From NCBI GenBank assembly GCA_030065875.1, contig JASJCR010000098.1:1-32386 (forward strand): a DNA stretch of 32,386 nucleotides. Reading direction: 5' to 3'. This stretch comes from Ardenticatenaceae bacterium (lineage in GTDB: Bacteria; Chloroflexota; Anaerolineae; Promineifilales; Promineifilaceae). The notes below the pieces were generated by a model, which worked only from the letters and a program-made list of their open reading frames with translations, was not told the DNA's origin and searched no databases. The position numbers and the translations under genes are program-made. Shown piece by piece: positions 21,384 to 29,396 of the stretch (the first letter of the stretch is position 1; every line of letters begins with the position of its first letter).

Positions 21384-22766
21384 TTAAATCGAGCTGACCG
21401 GCTGCCAGCCGCCAAAGATATTTTCGATCTGCTGCATGACCGCCAGCACGATATCCTCACGCCACGGGGGGGCCACAACCTGGACGCCGATGGGCAGCCC
21501 GTCAGCTGAGGTGCCGGCGCGAACCACGCCGGCCGGCCAGCCGGTCAGGTTAAAGCTCATGGTATAGCTCGTGCCGCGATAATTTTGGGAAAGCGACCCG
21601 TTTTTGAGGGCCGGGAACGCCTGAGGGGGGCAGATGATAAAGTCGTATTGCTGCCAAAATTTTAGCATGTTTATACGAAAATGATCCAGCCGGTCGAACA
21701 GGGCCTCCGTGTCAGCGGGGGAGAAGCCGGGGGCTGCGAGATAGCGAGTCAGCGATGAATCACTTTCAGCTGTGCCGCAGCGCTTTAGCAGCCGGCGCAC
21801 CCACGCTCCACCATCCCAGCCGCGCATCAGGGGGCCGATGAGGTCGAGGGTCTGCTCGATACCCCGAGGGATCTCTTCGTGTAGCGAAAAGAGGGTCGAT
21901 TTTAACCCTTCCACCACGTCCAAAACTACCTGGGCCACCTCTTCTTCGGCCGGGACAATGCCATTGTCGACGTACCACGCCCCGCGCAGGGAGGGAAGAT
22001 CAACTTCTTGTGGGTTTGGCAGCGGAACCGGCACAATGTATGGGTCTCGGCCGTCCGGCCCGGCGATGAGGGGGAGAAGCAGCGCCAGATCGGCCGTGGT
22101 GCGGGCGATTGGCCCGATCTGGGTCAACTCGTTGACCAGCCCACCCGGTCCAGGGCAGTGACCGGTGCGCGGTACACGGCCGGTGGTGGGCTTAATCCCG
22201 GCTACCCCGCTGAAGTGAGACGGCAGCCGGATGCTGCCTCCGGTATCGCTGCCGATATCAAAGGGGACCGCCGCAGTGGTCACTGCCGTAACCGCCCCGC
22301 CGCTGCTCCCGCCCGGCATGCGCGAAGGGTCGTGGGCGTTAAATGTTGGGCCGTAAATCGGGTTGTCGGTTTCAAATGAGAGGGTGAACTCCGGGGTGTT
22401 GGTTTTGCCGAGCAGAATTCCCCCGGCCGCCTTGAGCCGTTTAACGACGGTGGCGTCCTCTTTGGGAACAAAGCTGGCCCGGCCGAGTGTGCCCCAGGTG
22501 GAAATGATGCCCTCCGTGTCAAACGAATCTTTGATGGTAAACGGTACCCCGTGCAGCGGACCCCACGATTCACCGCGGGAGAGGGCCTCGTCGGCCGCGG
22601 CCGCCCGAGCCAGGGCCTGCTCACGATCAACCTGCACCACCGCATTGAGCGGGGGATTGATGGTGGTGATGCGGGCCAGACAGGCCTTGGTCAGCGCCAG
22701 GGAAGTGATCTCGCCGCTGCGAATCCCTTCAGCCAGCTGAGAGGTTGATAGATTTAAATTAATCAC
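21384..22766 (-). CDS. Amidase-signature family amidohydrolase
   Basis: This enzyme hydrolyses amide bonds with the Ser-cisSer-Lys triad of the amidase-signature family. All three residues are visible: Lys79 (GVPFTIKDSFDT), Ser154 (MPGGSSGGAVTA) and nucleophile Ser178 (GSDTGGSIRLPS). The 24-residue spacing between the two serines is as in fatty acid amide hydrolase. Nearby motifs KTNTPEFTLSFETDNPIYGP and the C-terminal GLPIGVQVVAPPWRED are also typical. The length of 460 residues fits stand-alone amidases rather than GatA: no gatB or gatC is adjacent, and the substrate loop differs. The start is a GTG at 22764-22766 with CGGGG about 9 nt upstream. The substrate is unknown. The lipoprotein gene lies downstream on the same strand beyond repeat copy B. 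Confidence 0.92.
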   Translation of the reverse strand: MINLNLSTSQLAEGIRSGEITSLALTKACLARITTINPPLNAVVQVDREQALARAAAADEALSRGESWGPLHGVPFTIKDSFDTEGIISTWGTLGRASFVPKEDATVVKRLKAAGGILLGKTNTPEFTLSFETDNPIYGPTFNAHDPSRMPGGSSGGAVTAVTTAAVPFDIGSDTGGSIRLPSHFSGVAGIKPTTGRVPRTGHCPGPGGLVNELTQIGPIARTTADLALLLPLIAGPDGRDPYIVPVPLPNPQEVDLPSLRGAWYVDNGIVPAEEEVAQVVLDVVEGLKSTLFSLHEEIPRGIEQTLDLIGPLMRGWDGGAWVRRLLKRCGTAESDSSLTRYLAAPGFSPADTEALFDRLDHFRINMLKFWQQYDFIICPPQAFPALKNGSLSQNYRGTSYTMSFNLTGWPAGVVRAGTSADGLPIGVQVVAPPWREDIVLAVMQQIENIFGGWQPVSSI

Positions 22767-22848
22767 AATATTTACCCCGTTTGACCAGCGAATCAGCCCG
22801 CATTGCTCAAATTTTGATCGACACCGTGAGCGTTAAAGAGGGATAATC

Positions 22849-23724
22849 TCATCGGCGTTTCTTTGACTTCTTTTTACCCCCTTTGAGCCGTTTGACCGGT
22901 TTGGATCGCTTCTGTGACGTTATTTCTGCAGCTGTCCACCCAAAAGGACGATCGTCACTTTGGGCCTTCGGATTTTTCTCTTTCGCTTCCTGCCGCAGCT
23001 GAAAATCCAGCCAGCCATGTTTGGGAGGGGGTGTGATCCGTTTTTCCAGCAATCCCAGCTGAATTTGAATTTCTTCCCAATCACCACCAATTGCGAGGTC
23101 GACGCGGTTGACCGCAAATGCTTTTTCTATCAGATCGGCCGCTTCAACAGCCTGGAGGGCGGCCAGGTTGCTGATGAGCGTCCCGTTTAAATGTTTTTTT
23201 TGCCGGCTGAATTTTTTTAGCTGCTCCATTAAAATGGCGACACATTCATCCCGGCTTTCAGGATATTGCTGCCCGATTCTTTCGATACATTCCCCTATTT
23301 CGGCCCGTCCCCATTTGTTGTGACGAGGGTTCTCCAAGAAGCCCTTGAGTTTGGGCAGGATGGGCGGTCCAAGCTTGGTGCTAACGGCGATGATTTCTGA
23401 GCCGATCCAGTCATCAAAGTTGTTTTCCTCCTCATCATCTTGCTCGTTAAGCCGCTTGAGCATGGGTGGAATTACTTCCTGGGCATTCATTTGGGCAAGG
23501 GCTCGCCAGGCGTGGATGGGTGACCACACTTCAATTTTATCGCTCATCGCCCAGTAAAGGTTATCGTCTAATATCATCCGGACTAATTCGGGAATATCTG
23601 TTTCCGAAAATCCGTAATCCTCTTGATAATTACGCCATCCCTTATCCTTCCTTACGTCTCCGGCCATTAAAAGGAGTGAAATAGGTGGTTCATAACCGTA
23701 TTGCTGAGCGAGATTTTTGTCCAT
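22849..23724 (-). CDS. Uncharacterised helical-repeat-like protein with basic C-terminal tail
   Basis: The 291-residue product is largely helical, with segments such as PIHAWRALAQMNAQEVIPPM and ISNLAALQAVEAADLIEKAF that resemble HEAT-type repeats or DUF1186-like proteins. I cannot assign it firmly. An acidic stretch, NEQDDEEENNFDDW, lies at about 93-106. The last 25 residues are strongly basic (RSKPVKRLKGGKKKSKKRR), a tail that may bind nucleic acid or acidic partners; in other bacteria such proteins often end in a SEC-C zinc motif, which is absent here. There is no signal peptide. GGAGGA lies about 9 nt before the ATG at 23722-23724. It is separated from the amidase gene by 82 bp on the same strand. 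Confidence 0.72.
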   Translation of the reverse strand: MDKNLAQQYGYEPPISLLLMAGDVRKDKGWRNYQEDYGFSETDIPELVRMILDDNLYWAMSDKIEVWSPIHAWRALAQMNAQEVIPPMLKRLNEQDDEEENNFDDWIGSEIIAVSTKLGPPILPKLKGFLENPRHNKWGRAEIGECIERIGQQYPESRDECVAILMEQLKKFSRQKKHLNGTLISNLAALQAVEAADLIEKAFAVNRVDLAIGGDWEEIQIQLGLLEKRITPPPKHGWLDFQLRQEAKEKNPKAQSDDRPFGWTAAEITSQKRSKPVKRLKGGKKKSKKRR

Positions 23725-23825
23725 TTATTACTTCCTCCCAACCGAGGGAGCGTGATTACTTTTGAGCGGGATTGAGGGATTGATGGCCTTTTTAAGTAGT
23801 TTACATAAAGATTTGTTAAAAAAGG

Positions 23826-23899
23826 CACGGATTAACACGGATTTTCACAGAGCTTCAAACGAGCAAGAGAAAAATCCGAGTTAATCTGTGAAATCCGCG
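23826..23899. repeat. Copy C of the TCCGTGTTAATCCGTGG repeat, inverted pair
   Basis: CACGGATTAACACGGATT plus TTCACAG (23826-23850) is the reverse complement of copies A and B. A degenerate forward unit (AAAATCCGAGTTAATCTGTG) follows at 23871-23899. The two units face each other around a 20-nt spacer and could form a long imperfect hairpin. Confidence 0.75.
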
Positions 23900-24068
23900 A
23901 CTGGCTTTTAATAGGGATCCTTAACCAGCATGCAAATTTGCGAAGCTAAATTTGGAAAGTGTCTCATTAGTATAAAGAAATATGGGTTTCTTGAAAACCA
24001 GAATCAACCTGTTTTGAAAGCATTTGTTTGGTTACAGAGCGATTTCAAATGATATGTCAATCCACCAT

Positions 24069-24113
24069 TTGGTTGATTTTCTTTAACAGATGGTTGAGGC
24101 CAAAATCAACCAA
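24069..24113. promoter_or_regulatory. Perfect 12-bp inverted repeat, candidate operator of the ABC/two-component cluster
   Basis: TTGGTTGATTTT (24069-24080) and AAAATCAACCAA (24102-24113) are exact reverse complements with a 21-nt spacer. A related half-site, GGTTGAGG, lies between them at 24092-24099, and another AATCAACC lies at 24002-24009. The repeat ends 95 bp before the ATPase start codon. Lacking a U-tract, it looks more like a protein-binding site than a terminator. Control by the response regulator encoded in the same cluster is inference. Confidence 0.5.
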
Positions 24114-24208
24114 TTCAGTCCGCCAAAACCCCCCGTTCCCCCGATCCTCATTCCCCATTTTACCGCTAAGATTCCCCTAGACAACCAGCACATGATTAGG
24201 AATCAAAG

Positions 24209-25126
24209 ATGGAAAAAGTGATTGAAGTTAATCGCCTTGGCAAATTGTATGGAGATATTGTTGCTGTCGATGACGTCTCATTTGAGGTGCAGCGGGGTGA
24301 AATATTTGGCATTGTGGGCCCCAACGGGGCCGGTAAAACCACCACGGTTGAATCGCTGATCGGCTTAAAGCGGCCGGACAAAGGAGAGGTGCAGGTATTG
24401 GGATTGGACCCCCAGAATGATCGGCCCGCTTTGGCGCAGCGCATCGGTACTCAGCTGCAGCAAACCCAGCTGGCCGAGCGCATCAAGGTTTGGGAAGTGC
24501 TCAACCTATTCTCTTCGTTTTATGACAAGACGGTTCCCTGGGAACCGCTTCTCGATCGTTGGGGATTAAGCGAAAAGCGCCACGCCTTTTTTGGGAAGCT
24601 GTCCGGTGGACAAAAACAGCGGCTTTTTATCGCTCTGGCTTTGATAAACGATCCGGAAATCGTCTTTCTCGATGAAATTACCACCGGCCTTGATCCCCAG
24701 GCGCGTCGAGAAACGTGGGAATTGGTGCAGGCGATTCGCGATGAAGGGAAAACCGTGGTGATGGTCACTCACTATATGGATGAGGTTGAAATGTTGTGTG
24801 ACCGGGTGGCGATTATCGATCACGGCCGGCTGATTGCCCTGGACGCGCCGGCCGCCCTGGTCAATCAGCTGAGCGATGAACAGCGCATTATCTTTACCGT
24901 CGATTTACCGATCAACCCGGCTGATTTACAAACAATCGAGCAGGTGCGCGCCGTTTCCATTTCCGGCAGCAAGATTGAGGTTCAAGGGGCTGGAGATTTG
25001 CTCGTGAATTTGGTTTTAAGGCTGCATGAGATGGGGATAACCCCATCGAACATTGAAATTCACCGGCCGTCGTTGGAGGACGTTTTTATTTCATTGACCG
25101 GCCGGTCAAATGTGGAGAACAAATGA
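24209..25126 (+). CDS. ABC-2 type exporter ATP-binding protein
   Basis: This is the ATPase subunit of a DrrA/CcmA-like exporter. Walker A is GPNGAGKTT (37-45), the Q-loop Gln is near 83-85, the signature is LSGGQKQR (131-138), Walker B is IVFLDE (151-156), then the D-loop and His188 switch (VMVTHYMDE). The C-terminal 80 residues are the extension typical of the drug- and antibiotic-export subgroup, ending in LEDVFISLTGR. AGG lies about 8 nt before the ATG. The stop codon overlaps the permease start (ATGA at 25123-25126), showing translational coupling. With the histidine kinase and response regulator downstream, it matches the layout of stress-responsive export modules such as yvfRSTU and the linearmycin-resistance locus of Bacillus subtilis. 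The exported compound is not identifiable. Confidence 0.95.
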   Translation: MEKVIEVNRLGKLYGDIVAVDDVSFEVQRGEIFGIVGPNGAGKTTTVESLIGLKRPDKGEVQVLGLDPQNDRPALAQRIGTQLQQTQLAERIKVWEVLNLFSSFYDKTVPWEPLLDRWGLSEKRHAFFGKLSGGQKQRLFIALALINDPEIVFLDEITTGLDPQARRETWELVQAIRDEGKTVVMVTHYMDEVEMLCDRVAIIDHGRLIALDAPAALVNQLSDEQRIIFTVDLPINPADLQTIEQVRAVSISGSKIEVQGAGDLLVNLVLRLHEMGITPSNIEIHRPSLEDVFISLTGRSNVENK

Positions 25127-25860
25127 ACAAATATATACAGATGTCCCTGATTCAGGCCAAACTTTTTTTCCGGGAACCGATCGCCCTTTTTTTCACCATT
25201 GCTTTCCCGGTTTTGCTTCTCGTCATGTACGGGGCGATTTTTGGCAACGATCCCAACCCGAATTTTGGAGGTTTTGGCTACATTGACAGCCAGGTGCCCG
25301 GTTTAACCGCCATTATTGTCGGCACCATAGGTCTGATTGGGATACCGGTGACGACGGCCAACAATCGCGAACAAAAAGTTTTGCGTCGTTTTATGGCTAC
25401 ACCCATGCCGTCTACCGTTTACCTGGCGGCCGACATTTTGGTCAACTTTGTCATTGCTTTCCTGGGAATGATGTTGTTAATCGTGATTGCCATTTTCGCT
25501 TTTGATTTGCGCTTTGGCGGCCGGTGGATCGACGTGCTGGCCGCCTTCTCGCTGAGTACGATCGCATTTTTTGCGGTGGGTTATTTAATTGCCGGTGTGG
25601 CTCAAACCGGCCGTGTTGCCCAGGTCGTCGGCCAGGTCGCTTTTTTACCGATGATGTTTCTTTCCGGAGCCACATTGCCTTTGAACATCATGCCTGAAGG
25701 GGTACAGCAGATCAGCAGCTGGCTCCCGCTGACGCACGTGGTCAAACTGCTGCAGGCGGTTTGGTTTGGCAGCGGCTGGGAAACCGGATCGGTCGCGATG
25801 TTACTGGGAATGAGTGTCGTGGGGATTACGGTAGGATCGTTGGTATTTCAGTGGGAGTAA
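25123..25860 (+). CDS. ABC-2 type exporter permease
   Basis: This is the membrane partner of the ATPase encoded just upstream, overlapping its stop codon by 4 bp. The 245-residue product has six hydrophobic segments: about 20-40 (IALFFTIAFPVLLLVMYGAI), 60-80 (TAIIVGTIGLIGIPVTT), 107-130 (ILVNFVIAFLGMMLLIVIAI), 140-160, 170-195 and 222-240. The motif QVAFLPMMFLSGATLPLNIMP followed by SWLPLTHVVKLLQAVWFG is diagnostic of ABC-2 permeases (PF01061/PF12698 group). Two copies of each subunit are expected to form the exporter. It is probably co-transcribed with the kinase and regulator 58 bp downstream. Confidence 0.93.
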   Translation: MNKYIQMSLIQAKLFFREPIALFFTIAFPVLLLVMYGAIFGNDPNPNFGGFGYIDSQVPGLTAIIVGTIGLIGIPVTTANNREQKVLRRFMATPMPSTVYLAADILVNFVIAFLGMMLLIVIAIFAFDLRFGGRWIDVLAAFSLSTIAFFAVGYLIAGVAQTGRVAQVVGQVAFLPMMFLSGATLPLNIMPEGVQQISSWLPLTHVVKLLQAVWFGSGWETGSVAMLLGMSVVGITVGSLVFQWE

Positions 25861-25918
25861 TAAACCTCGTCTGAGACAGCCGTTCATTGACATCTGCTCT
25901 ATCCGTTGGAACAATAAG

Positions 25919-27127
25919 ATGGCCATGAGTGAACCCGTTAAAAACCCCAGAGATGCGTGGGAACGATTTCGCTGGATCTGGATCATATCCTACTACGCCA
26001 CGCTGGCCGCTTCCGTCTTTGGGGCGCTGTTTGATAGCGCAACCACGGCCGCGGACCGGCCGGTGATTTGGGGCTTGTCGGCCGTAATCGGGATATCCCA
26101 GGCGGTGGTATTCTATATTTATCGTCTTGATGGTGACTATCGGCGGCGCTGGATTCCCACGGCGATCATTTTTGCCCTCCAGATCGCCTGTTTTTACATT
26201 CTCGTTTATATTTCGCCGGTTTTTTACATCCATTTATTTTCCCTCTTTAGCCAGGTCAATACCGGGCTGCCGCGCCGTCTGGCCTGGGTGGCTAATATTG
26301 TCCTGACCCTGGCGATTGCTATTCCCCAGATTTATGCCTTTGGGATTAGCTGGCAGTCGCTGATCCTGTTTGGGGTCATGGGTGCGGTCAGCATCGCCTT
26401 TGGCCTCTGGATCGACGGGATTATTCAGCAAAGCGCCGAGCGCCGCGACCTGGTCGCTCAGCTGCAAAAGGCCCAGGATGAGCTGGTTGCGGCGGAGCGG
26501 CGGGAGGCTCGCCTAGAAGAGCGCTCACGACTGGCGCGGGACATTCACGACACGCTGGCTCAATCGTTTATCGGCGTGATCACTCATTTGGAAGCTGTCG
26601 GACAGGTTACCGATGGCGATCCACAAAAAATCGCTTTTCACGTTCAGCAGGCCGAAGCGGTCGCGCGCGACGGGCTGGGGCAGGCGCGGGGAGTGGTCCA
26701 CGATCTCCGGCCGCAGGTGCTGGAGCAAAATAAATCCCTCGGCCACGCCCTCAGCCAGGAAGCACGCAAATGGGCCGCCCGTACCGGCATCGAGCTGTCA
26801 GCCGAGATAACCGGCCCGGAAGTTCAGCTTCATCCTGAAGTAGAAGTTAGCCTCCTGCGGGCGCTGCAGGAAGCGCTGGCCAACGTGGCCAAACATGCCC
26901 GGGCGACGGCCGTGCAGGTCACGCTTTCGTATATTGGAAATCAGGTTATATTAGATATTTCGGACAACGGCCGTGGGATCCAACCGGGCCATCACCCACC
27001 ATCAGACGGTGGGTTTGGCCTGCAGGCGATGCAGGAGCGCGTCGCCGAAATTCGCGGCGAACTTCATGTCGAAAGTGAACCGGGCGAAGGGGTCAACCTG
27101 GCGATTATCGTCAATCTAAAATCGTAA
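25919..27127 (+). CDS. NarL-type sensor histidine kinase
   Basis: This is a membrane sensor kinase of the HisKA_3 / NarX-DesK class. Residues 18-168 contain about five or six hydrophobic segments with short loops and no large extracellular domain, suggesting membrane or lipid-state sensing. A coiled linker follows (RRDLVAQLQKAQDELVAAER). The phospho-acceptor is His210 in RSRLARDIHDTLAQSFIGV. The ATPase domain has N-box Asn322 (LQEALANVAKHA), G1 Asp348 (DISDNGRGI) and G2 (GGFGLQAMQERV). The start is the ATG at 25919, with GGAACAA upstream; a second ATG lies at 25925. The stop codon sits in a TCGTATT-type repeat separating it from the regulator gene. Its likely partner is the response regulator 27 bp downstream, and its likely output the ABC exporter upstream. 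Confidence 0.94.
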   Translation: MAMSEPVKNPRDAWERFRWIWIISYYATLAASVFGALFDSATTAADRPVIWGLSAVIGISQAVVFYIYRLDGDYRRRWIPTAIIFALQIACFYILVYISPVFYIHLFSLFSQVNTGLPRRLAWVANIVLTLAIAIPQIYAFGISWQSLILFGVMGAVSIAFGLWIDGIIQQSAERRDLVAQLQKAQDELVAAERREARLEERSRLARDIHDTLAQSFIGVITHLEAVGQVTDGDPQKIAFHVQQAEAVARDGLGQARGVVHDLRPQVLEQNKSLGHALSQEARKWAARTGIELSAEITGPEVQLHPEVEVSLLRALQEALANVAKHARATAVQVTLSYIGNQVILDISDNGRGIQPGHHPPSDGGFGLQAMQERVAEIRGELHVESEPGEGVNLAIIVNLKS

Positions 27128-27147
27128 TTCGTATTTCGTATTTTGTA
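27125..27147. repeat. TTCGTATT microrepeat at a stop codon
   Basis: AATTCGTATTTCGTATTTTG repeats the 8-mer TTCGTATT twice and includes the stop codon of the histidine kinase gene. It resembles the short AT-rich repeats found between genes elsewhere in the window. Confidence 0.45.
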
Positions 27148-27154
27148 CCTCGAT

Positions 27155-27796
27155 ATGTTAAACACAATTCGCATTCTTCTCGTTGATGATCATCCTGTTG
27201 TGAGAGCCGGGATGGAAGGGATTTTGGCCTCGCAGGATGATATTCAGGTTATTGGTCAGGCTGCCGACGGCCGAGAGGCGGTTAAGTTGGCGGCCGAGCT
27301 GCAGCCCGATGTCGTTCTGATGGATCTACGCATGCCGGAACTCGATGGCGTGGGGGCGATTCAAGAGATATTGGCAGTTGAAAACCCTCCAAAAATTCTC
27401 GTTTTAACCACATATGACACCGATGCTGACATTGTGCGTTCAATCGAGGTGGGGGCCAGCGGCTATTTACTCAAAGACACTCCCCCTGATGAGCTTTTTC
27501 GCGGTATCCGTGCTGTAGCCCGCGGAGAAAGCGTGCTGGCCCCGGCCGTGGCCGCTCGCCTGATGGGGCGCATTCGCGAGCCTGGAGATGAGATGCTCAG
27601 CGGCCGTGAAATCGAAGTGTTGTCTTTGGTTTCTCGTGGTAACAGCAATCGCGAGATCGCCAAAGCCCTGCACATCAGCACCGCCACGGTGAAAACCCAC
27701 CTGATTCATATTTTTGACAAATTGGGGGTGGATGATCGTACCGCCGCGGTTACGGTTGCTCTGGAAAAAGGGATATTGCGGCTCAACCGCAGATAA
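27155..27796 (+). CDS. NarL/LuxR-family response regulator
   Basis: This is the DNA-binding partner of the adjacent kinase. Receiver domain: acidic pair Asp11-Asp12 (LLVDDHPVVRAG), phospho-acceptor Asp57 (PDVVLMDLRMPELDG), Thr85/Thr86 (ILVLTTYD) and Lys107 (ASGYLLKDTPP). A LuxR-type helix-turn-helix occupies 145-205: LSGREIEVLSLVSRGNSNRE, then the recognition helix in ALHISTATVKTHLIHIFDKLG. The start is placed at the ATG at 27155, giving 213 residues. An in-frame TTG at 27143 would add four residues but lies in the microrepeat and lacks a ribosome-binding site. It is probably controlled together with the ABC genes and may bind the inverted repeat at 24069-24113; that is a proposal. Confidence 0.95.
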   Translation: MLNTIRILLVDDHPVVRAGMEGILASQDDIQVIGQAADGREAVKLAAELQPDVVLMDLRMPELDGVGAIQEILAVENPPKILVLTTYDTDADIVRSIEVGASGYLLKDTPPDELFRGIRAVARGESVLAPAVAARLMGRIREPGDEMLSGREIEVLSLVSRGNSNREIAKALHISTATVKTHLIHIFDKLGVDDRTAAVTVALEKGILRLNRR

Positions 27797-27802
27797 GACT
27801 TC

Positions 27803-27880
27803 AGACCACAGACTACAGACCACAGAAGGTTGGTCTCAAGTATGGTTTTTCTGATGTCTGATGTCTGATGTCTGTGGTCT
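27803..27880. terminator. Inverted repeat between convergent genes (AGACCACAGAC type)
   Basis: AGACCACAGAC (27803-27813) is the exact reverse complement of GTCTGTGGTCT (27870-27880). A second CAGACCACAG follows at 27816-27825, and TGATGTC is repeated three times in tandem at 27852-27872. It fills the whole 85-bp gap between the convergent response regulator and kinase genes. It could end transcription from both sides, though there is no U-tract. 'Accacagactacag' elements are another common intergenic repeat class. Confidence 0.6.
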
Positions 27881-27881
27881 T

Positions 27882-29396
27882 CTAGGGGTTTCTCTCACCG
27901 CCACGCTCATTCCCCAGCGCGCCATCACCCTCCAATGTCGGGGATGGGCCAGCTGTTGGACGAGCATCTCGTTCATTGTCGGTGGCCCTTGTGGGGGCGG
28001 GAGTGCTGGTCATGAAGGGAGTCATGGTCGGTAGAGGCGTGTCTGTGGCAAAAACGGCCGTGGCGGTAGACGGAGCGGCGGTTTCCGCCGGCGGTAATTC
28101 CGGCGTGGCCGTAGCCTGAGGTTCTGCGGTGGCCGTGGGATCAACCCCGACGGCCGGGGCGGCTGTTGGGGTGGGGCTCCGGCCGGCAAAGAGCGATGGG
28201 GCCAGAAAATAGCCGCCCCCGCCCAGCAGCAGCAGGGCCAAAATCGCGGCCCCAACCCATACCGGCCAGCCCATGCGCCGTTTTTTTGGTTGAGGGAGAA
28301 GCGGTTCCAAAATCACTTCGGTGGCCACGGACTCCGGTGGCGGGGGTGGGATTTCCACCTTTGTCCCCAACTCCGATTCCGCCTTTTGAAGGAGCTTGCT
28401 AACCTGCTTGTAACCAGGATCTTCATTATAGACCCGCGATAGATGAACGCGGGCCGTATCCCATTGGGCACTTTCAACCGCCCTGACGCCGCTTTCATAA
28501 TTAAACTCAATCGACGAAGAAGGGGGTGGGGTAACCGGACTTGGCAGCGGCGTAGGATAAGGAGAAGAGACTACACCGGAGCGGGTAATATCTAAAGCCT
28601 GTAACGCTTGATGCATTGCCTGCAGGTCGGGGAACCGCTCTTCCGGTTCTTTGCTAAGGGCTCGATCTAAAATTTCTACCAGGTCAAACGGCACGTGAAT
28701 CGCTTTTTCTTTTAGGGGAGGATGCGGTTCATGGACGTGTTTGTAAGCCAGGGTGATCATCTCCCCTTCAAAGGGAGGACGGCCGCACAGTGCCTCATAG
28801 GCCACAACCGCCAGGCTGTATTGATCGGACCGCGCGTCGACATCTCCCCCACGAAATTGTTCCGGACTCATATAAATCGGGGTGCCGATCATGTGGGTTC
28901 CGGTCAAATTGCTGTCGGAGCCGGTAATTTTGGCGATGCCAAAATCAGAGATGAGGACCGAGCCGCGTCTGTCAAATAAAATATTGCTGGGCTTAATATC
29001 TCGATGGACAATTCCCTTGCTGTGAGCCGCATGTAGGGCATCGGTTGCCTGCAGCAGGATCGAGACCACGGCCGAGACCGGCAGGGCGCCAAGATTTATT
29101 TTTTGTCGAAGGGTGCCTTCGGTCAGCAGCTGCATGACGATATACGGCCGATCGTCATATTGACCGCTGTCGTAAATGGAAACGATTTGCGGGTGATCAA
29201 TTTGGGCAACGATTCGCGCTTCCCGCTGAAAGCGCTGCACAAATTTGTCGTCGATCGATAATTTATCGCTGATAATTTTGAGAGCGACATCACGGTCGAG
29301 CTGGGGATCGGAGGCCCGAAAGACGGTGGCCATTCCCCCCTGACCGATTTCTTCGATGATTTGATAGCGTCCGATTTGTTCGGGTTGATCTTTCAC
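27882..29396 (-). CDS. Membrane-anchored eukaryotic-like Ser/Thr protein kinase
   Basis: This is a Hanks-type kinase of 504 residues. Kinase domain at 11-275: glycine loop IGQGGMATVF, catalytic Lys40 (DVALKII), Glu59, HRD loop His131-Arg-Asp133 with Asn138 (GIVHRDIKPSNILFD), DFG Asp151, and activation segment GTPIYMSPEQ followed by Asp191. All key residues are intact. Residues 296-345 form a TPR-like helical pair. A basic stretch (PKKRRMG) precedes a membrane helix at about 377-399 (WVGAAILALLLLGGGGYFLA). The remaining 100 residues are Pro/Thr/Ala-rich and exposed outside the membrane. No PASTA repeats are present. The start is a GTG at 29394-29396 without a strong ribosome-binding site. Substrates are unknown. 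It is convergent with the two-component genes. Confidence 0.93.
   Translation of the reverse strand: MKDQPEQIGRYQIIEEIGQGGMATVFRASDPQLDRDVALKIISDKLSIDDKFVQRFQREARIVAQIDHPQIVSIYDSGQYDDRPYIVMQLLTEGTLRQKINLGALPVSAVVSILLQATDALHAAHSKGIVHRDIKPSNILFDRRGSVLISDFGIAKITGSDSNLTGTHMIGTPIYMSPEQFRGGDVDARSDQYSLAVVAYEALCGRPPFEGEMITLAYKHVHEPHPPLKEKAIHVPFDLVEILDRALSKEPEERFPDLQAMHQALQALDITRSGVVSSPYPTPLPSPVTPPPSSSIEFNYESGVRAVESAQWDTARVHLSRVYNEDPGYKQVSKLLQKAESELGTKVEIPPPPPESVATEVILEPLLPQPKKRRMGWPVWVGAAILALLLLGGGGYFLAPSLFAGRSPTPTAAPAVGVDPTATAEPQATATPELPPAETAAPSTATAVFATDTPLPTMTPFMTSTPAPTRATDNERDARPTAGPSPTLEGDGALGNERGGERNP

Larger units (their letters stand above)
23725..24208. other. Divergent regulatory/intergenic region upstream of the ABC/two-component cluster
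   Basis: This 484-bp gap lies between divergent genes. It holds repeat copy C (23826-23899) and a cluster of AATCAACC half-sites ending in a perfect inverted repeat at 24069-24113. A 40-codon frame at 23930-24052 has no ribosome-binding site and no recognisable features. No clear -35/-10 pair stands out. Confidence 0.5.

Noticed and set aside
23930..24052. 40-codon plus-strand frame upstream of the ABC genes
   Set aside because: No ribosome-binding site or hydrophobic or domain pattern; it is probably chance in AT-rich intergenic sequence.
3044..27880. CRISPR array or transposon ends
   Set aside because: The repeats are few, widely spaced and of different families, with no regular spacers, no cas genes and no transposase frame.
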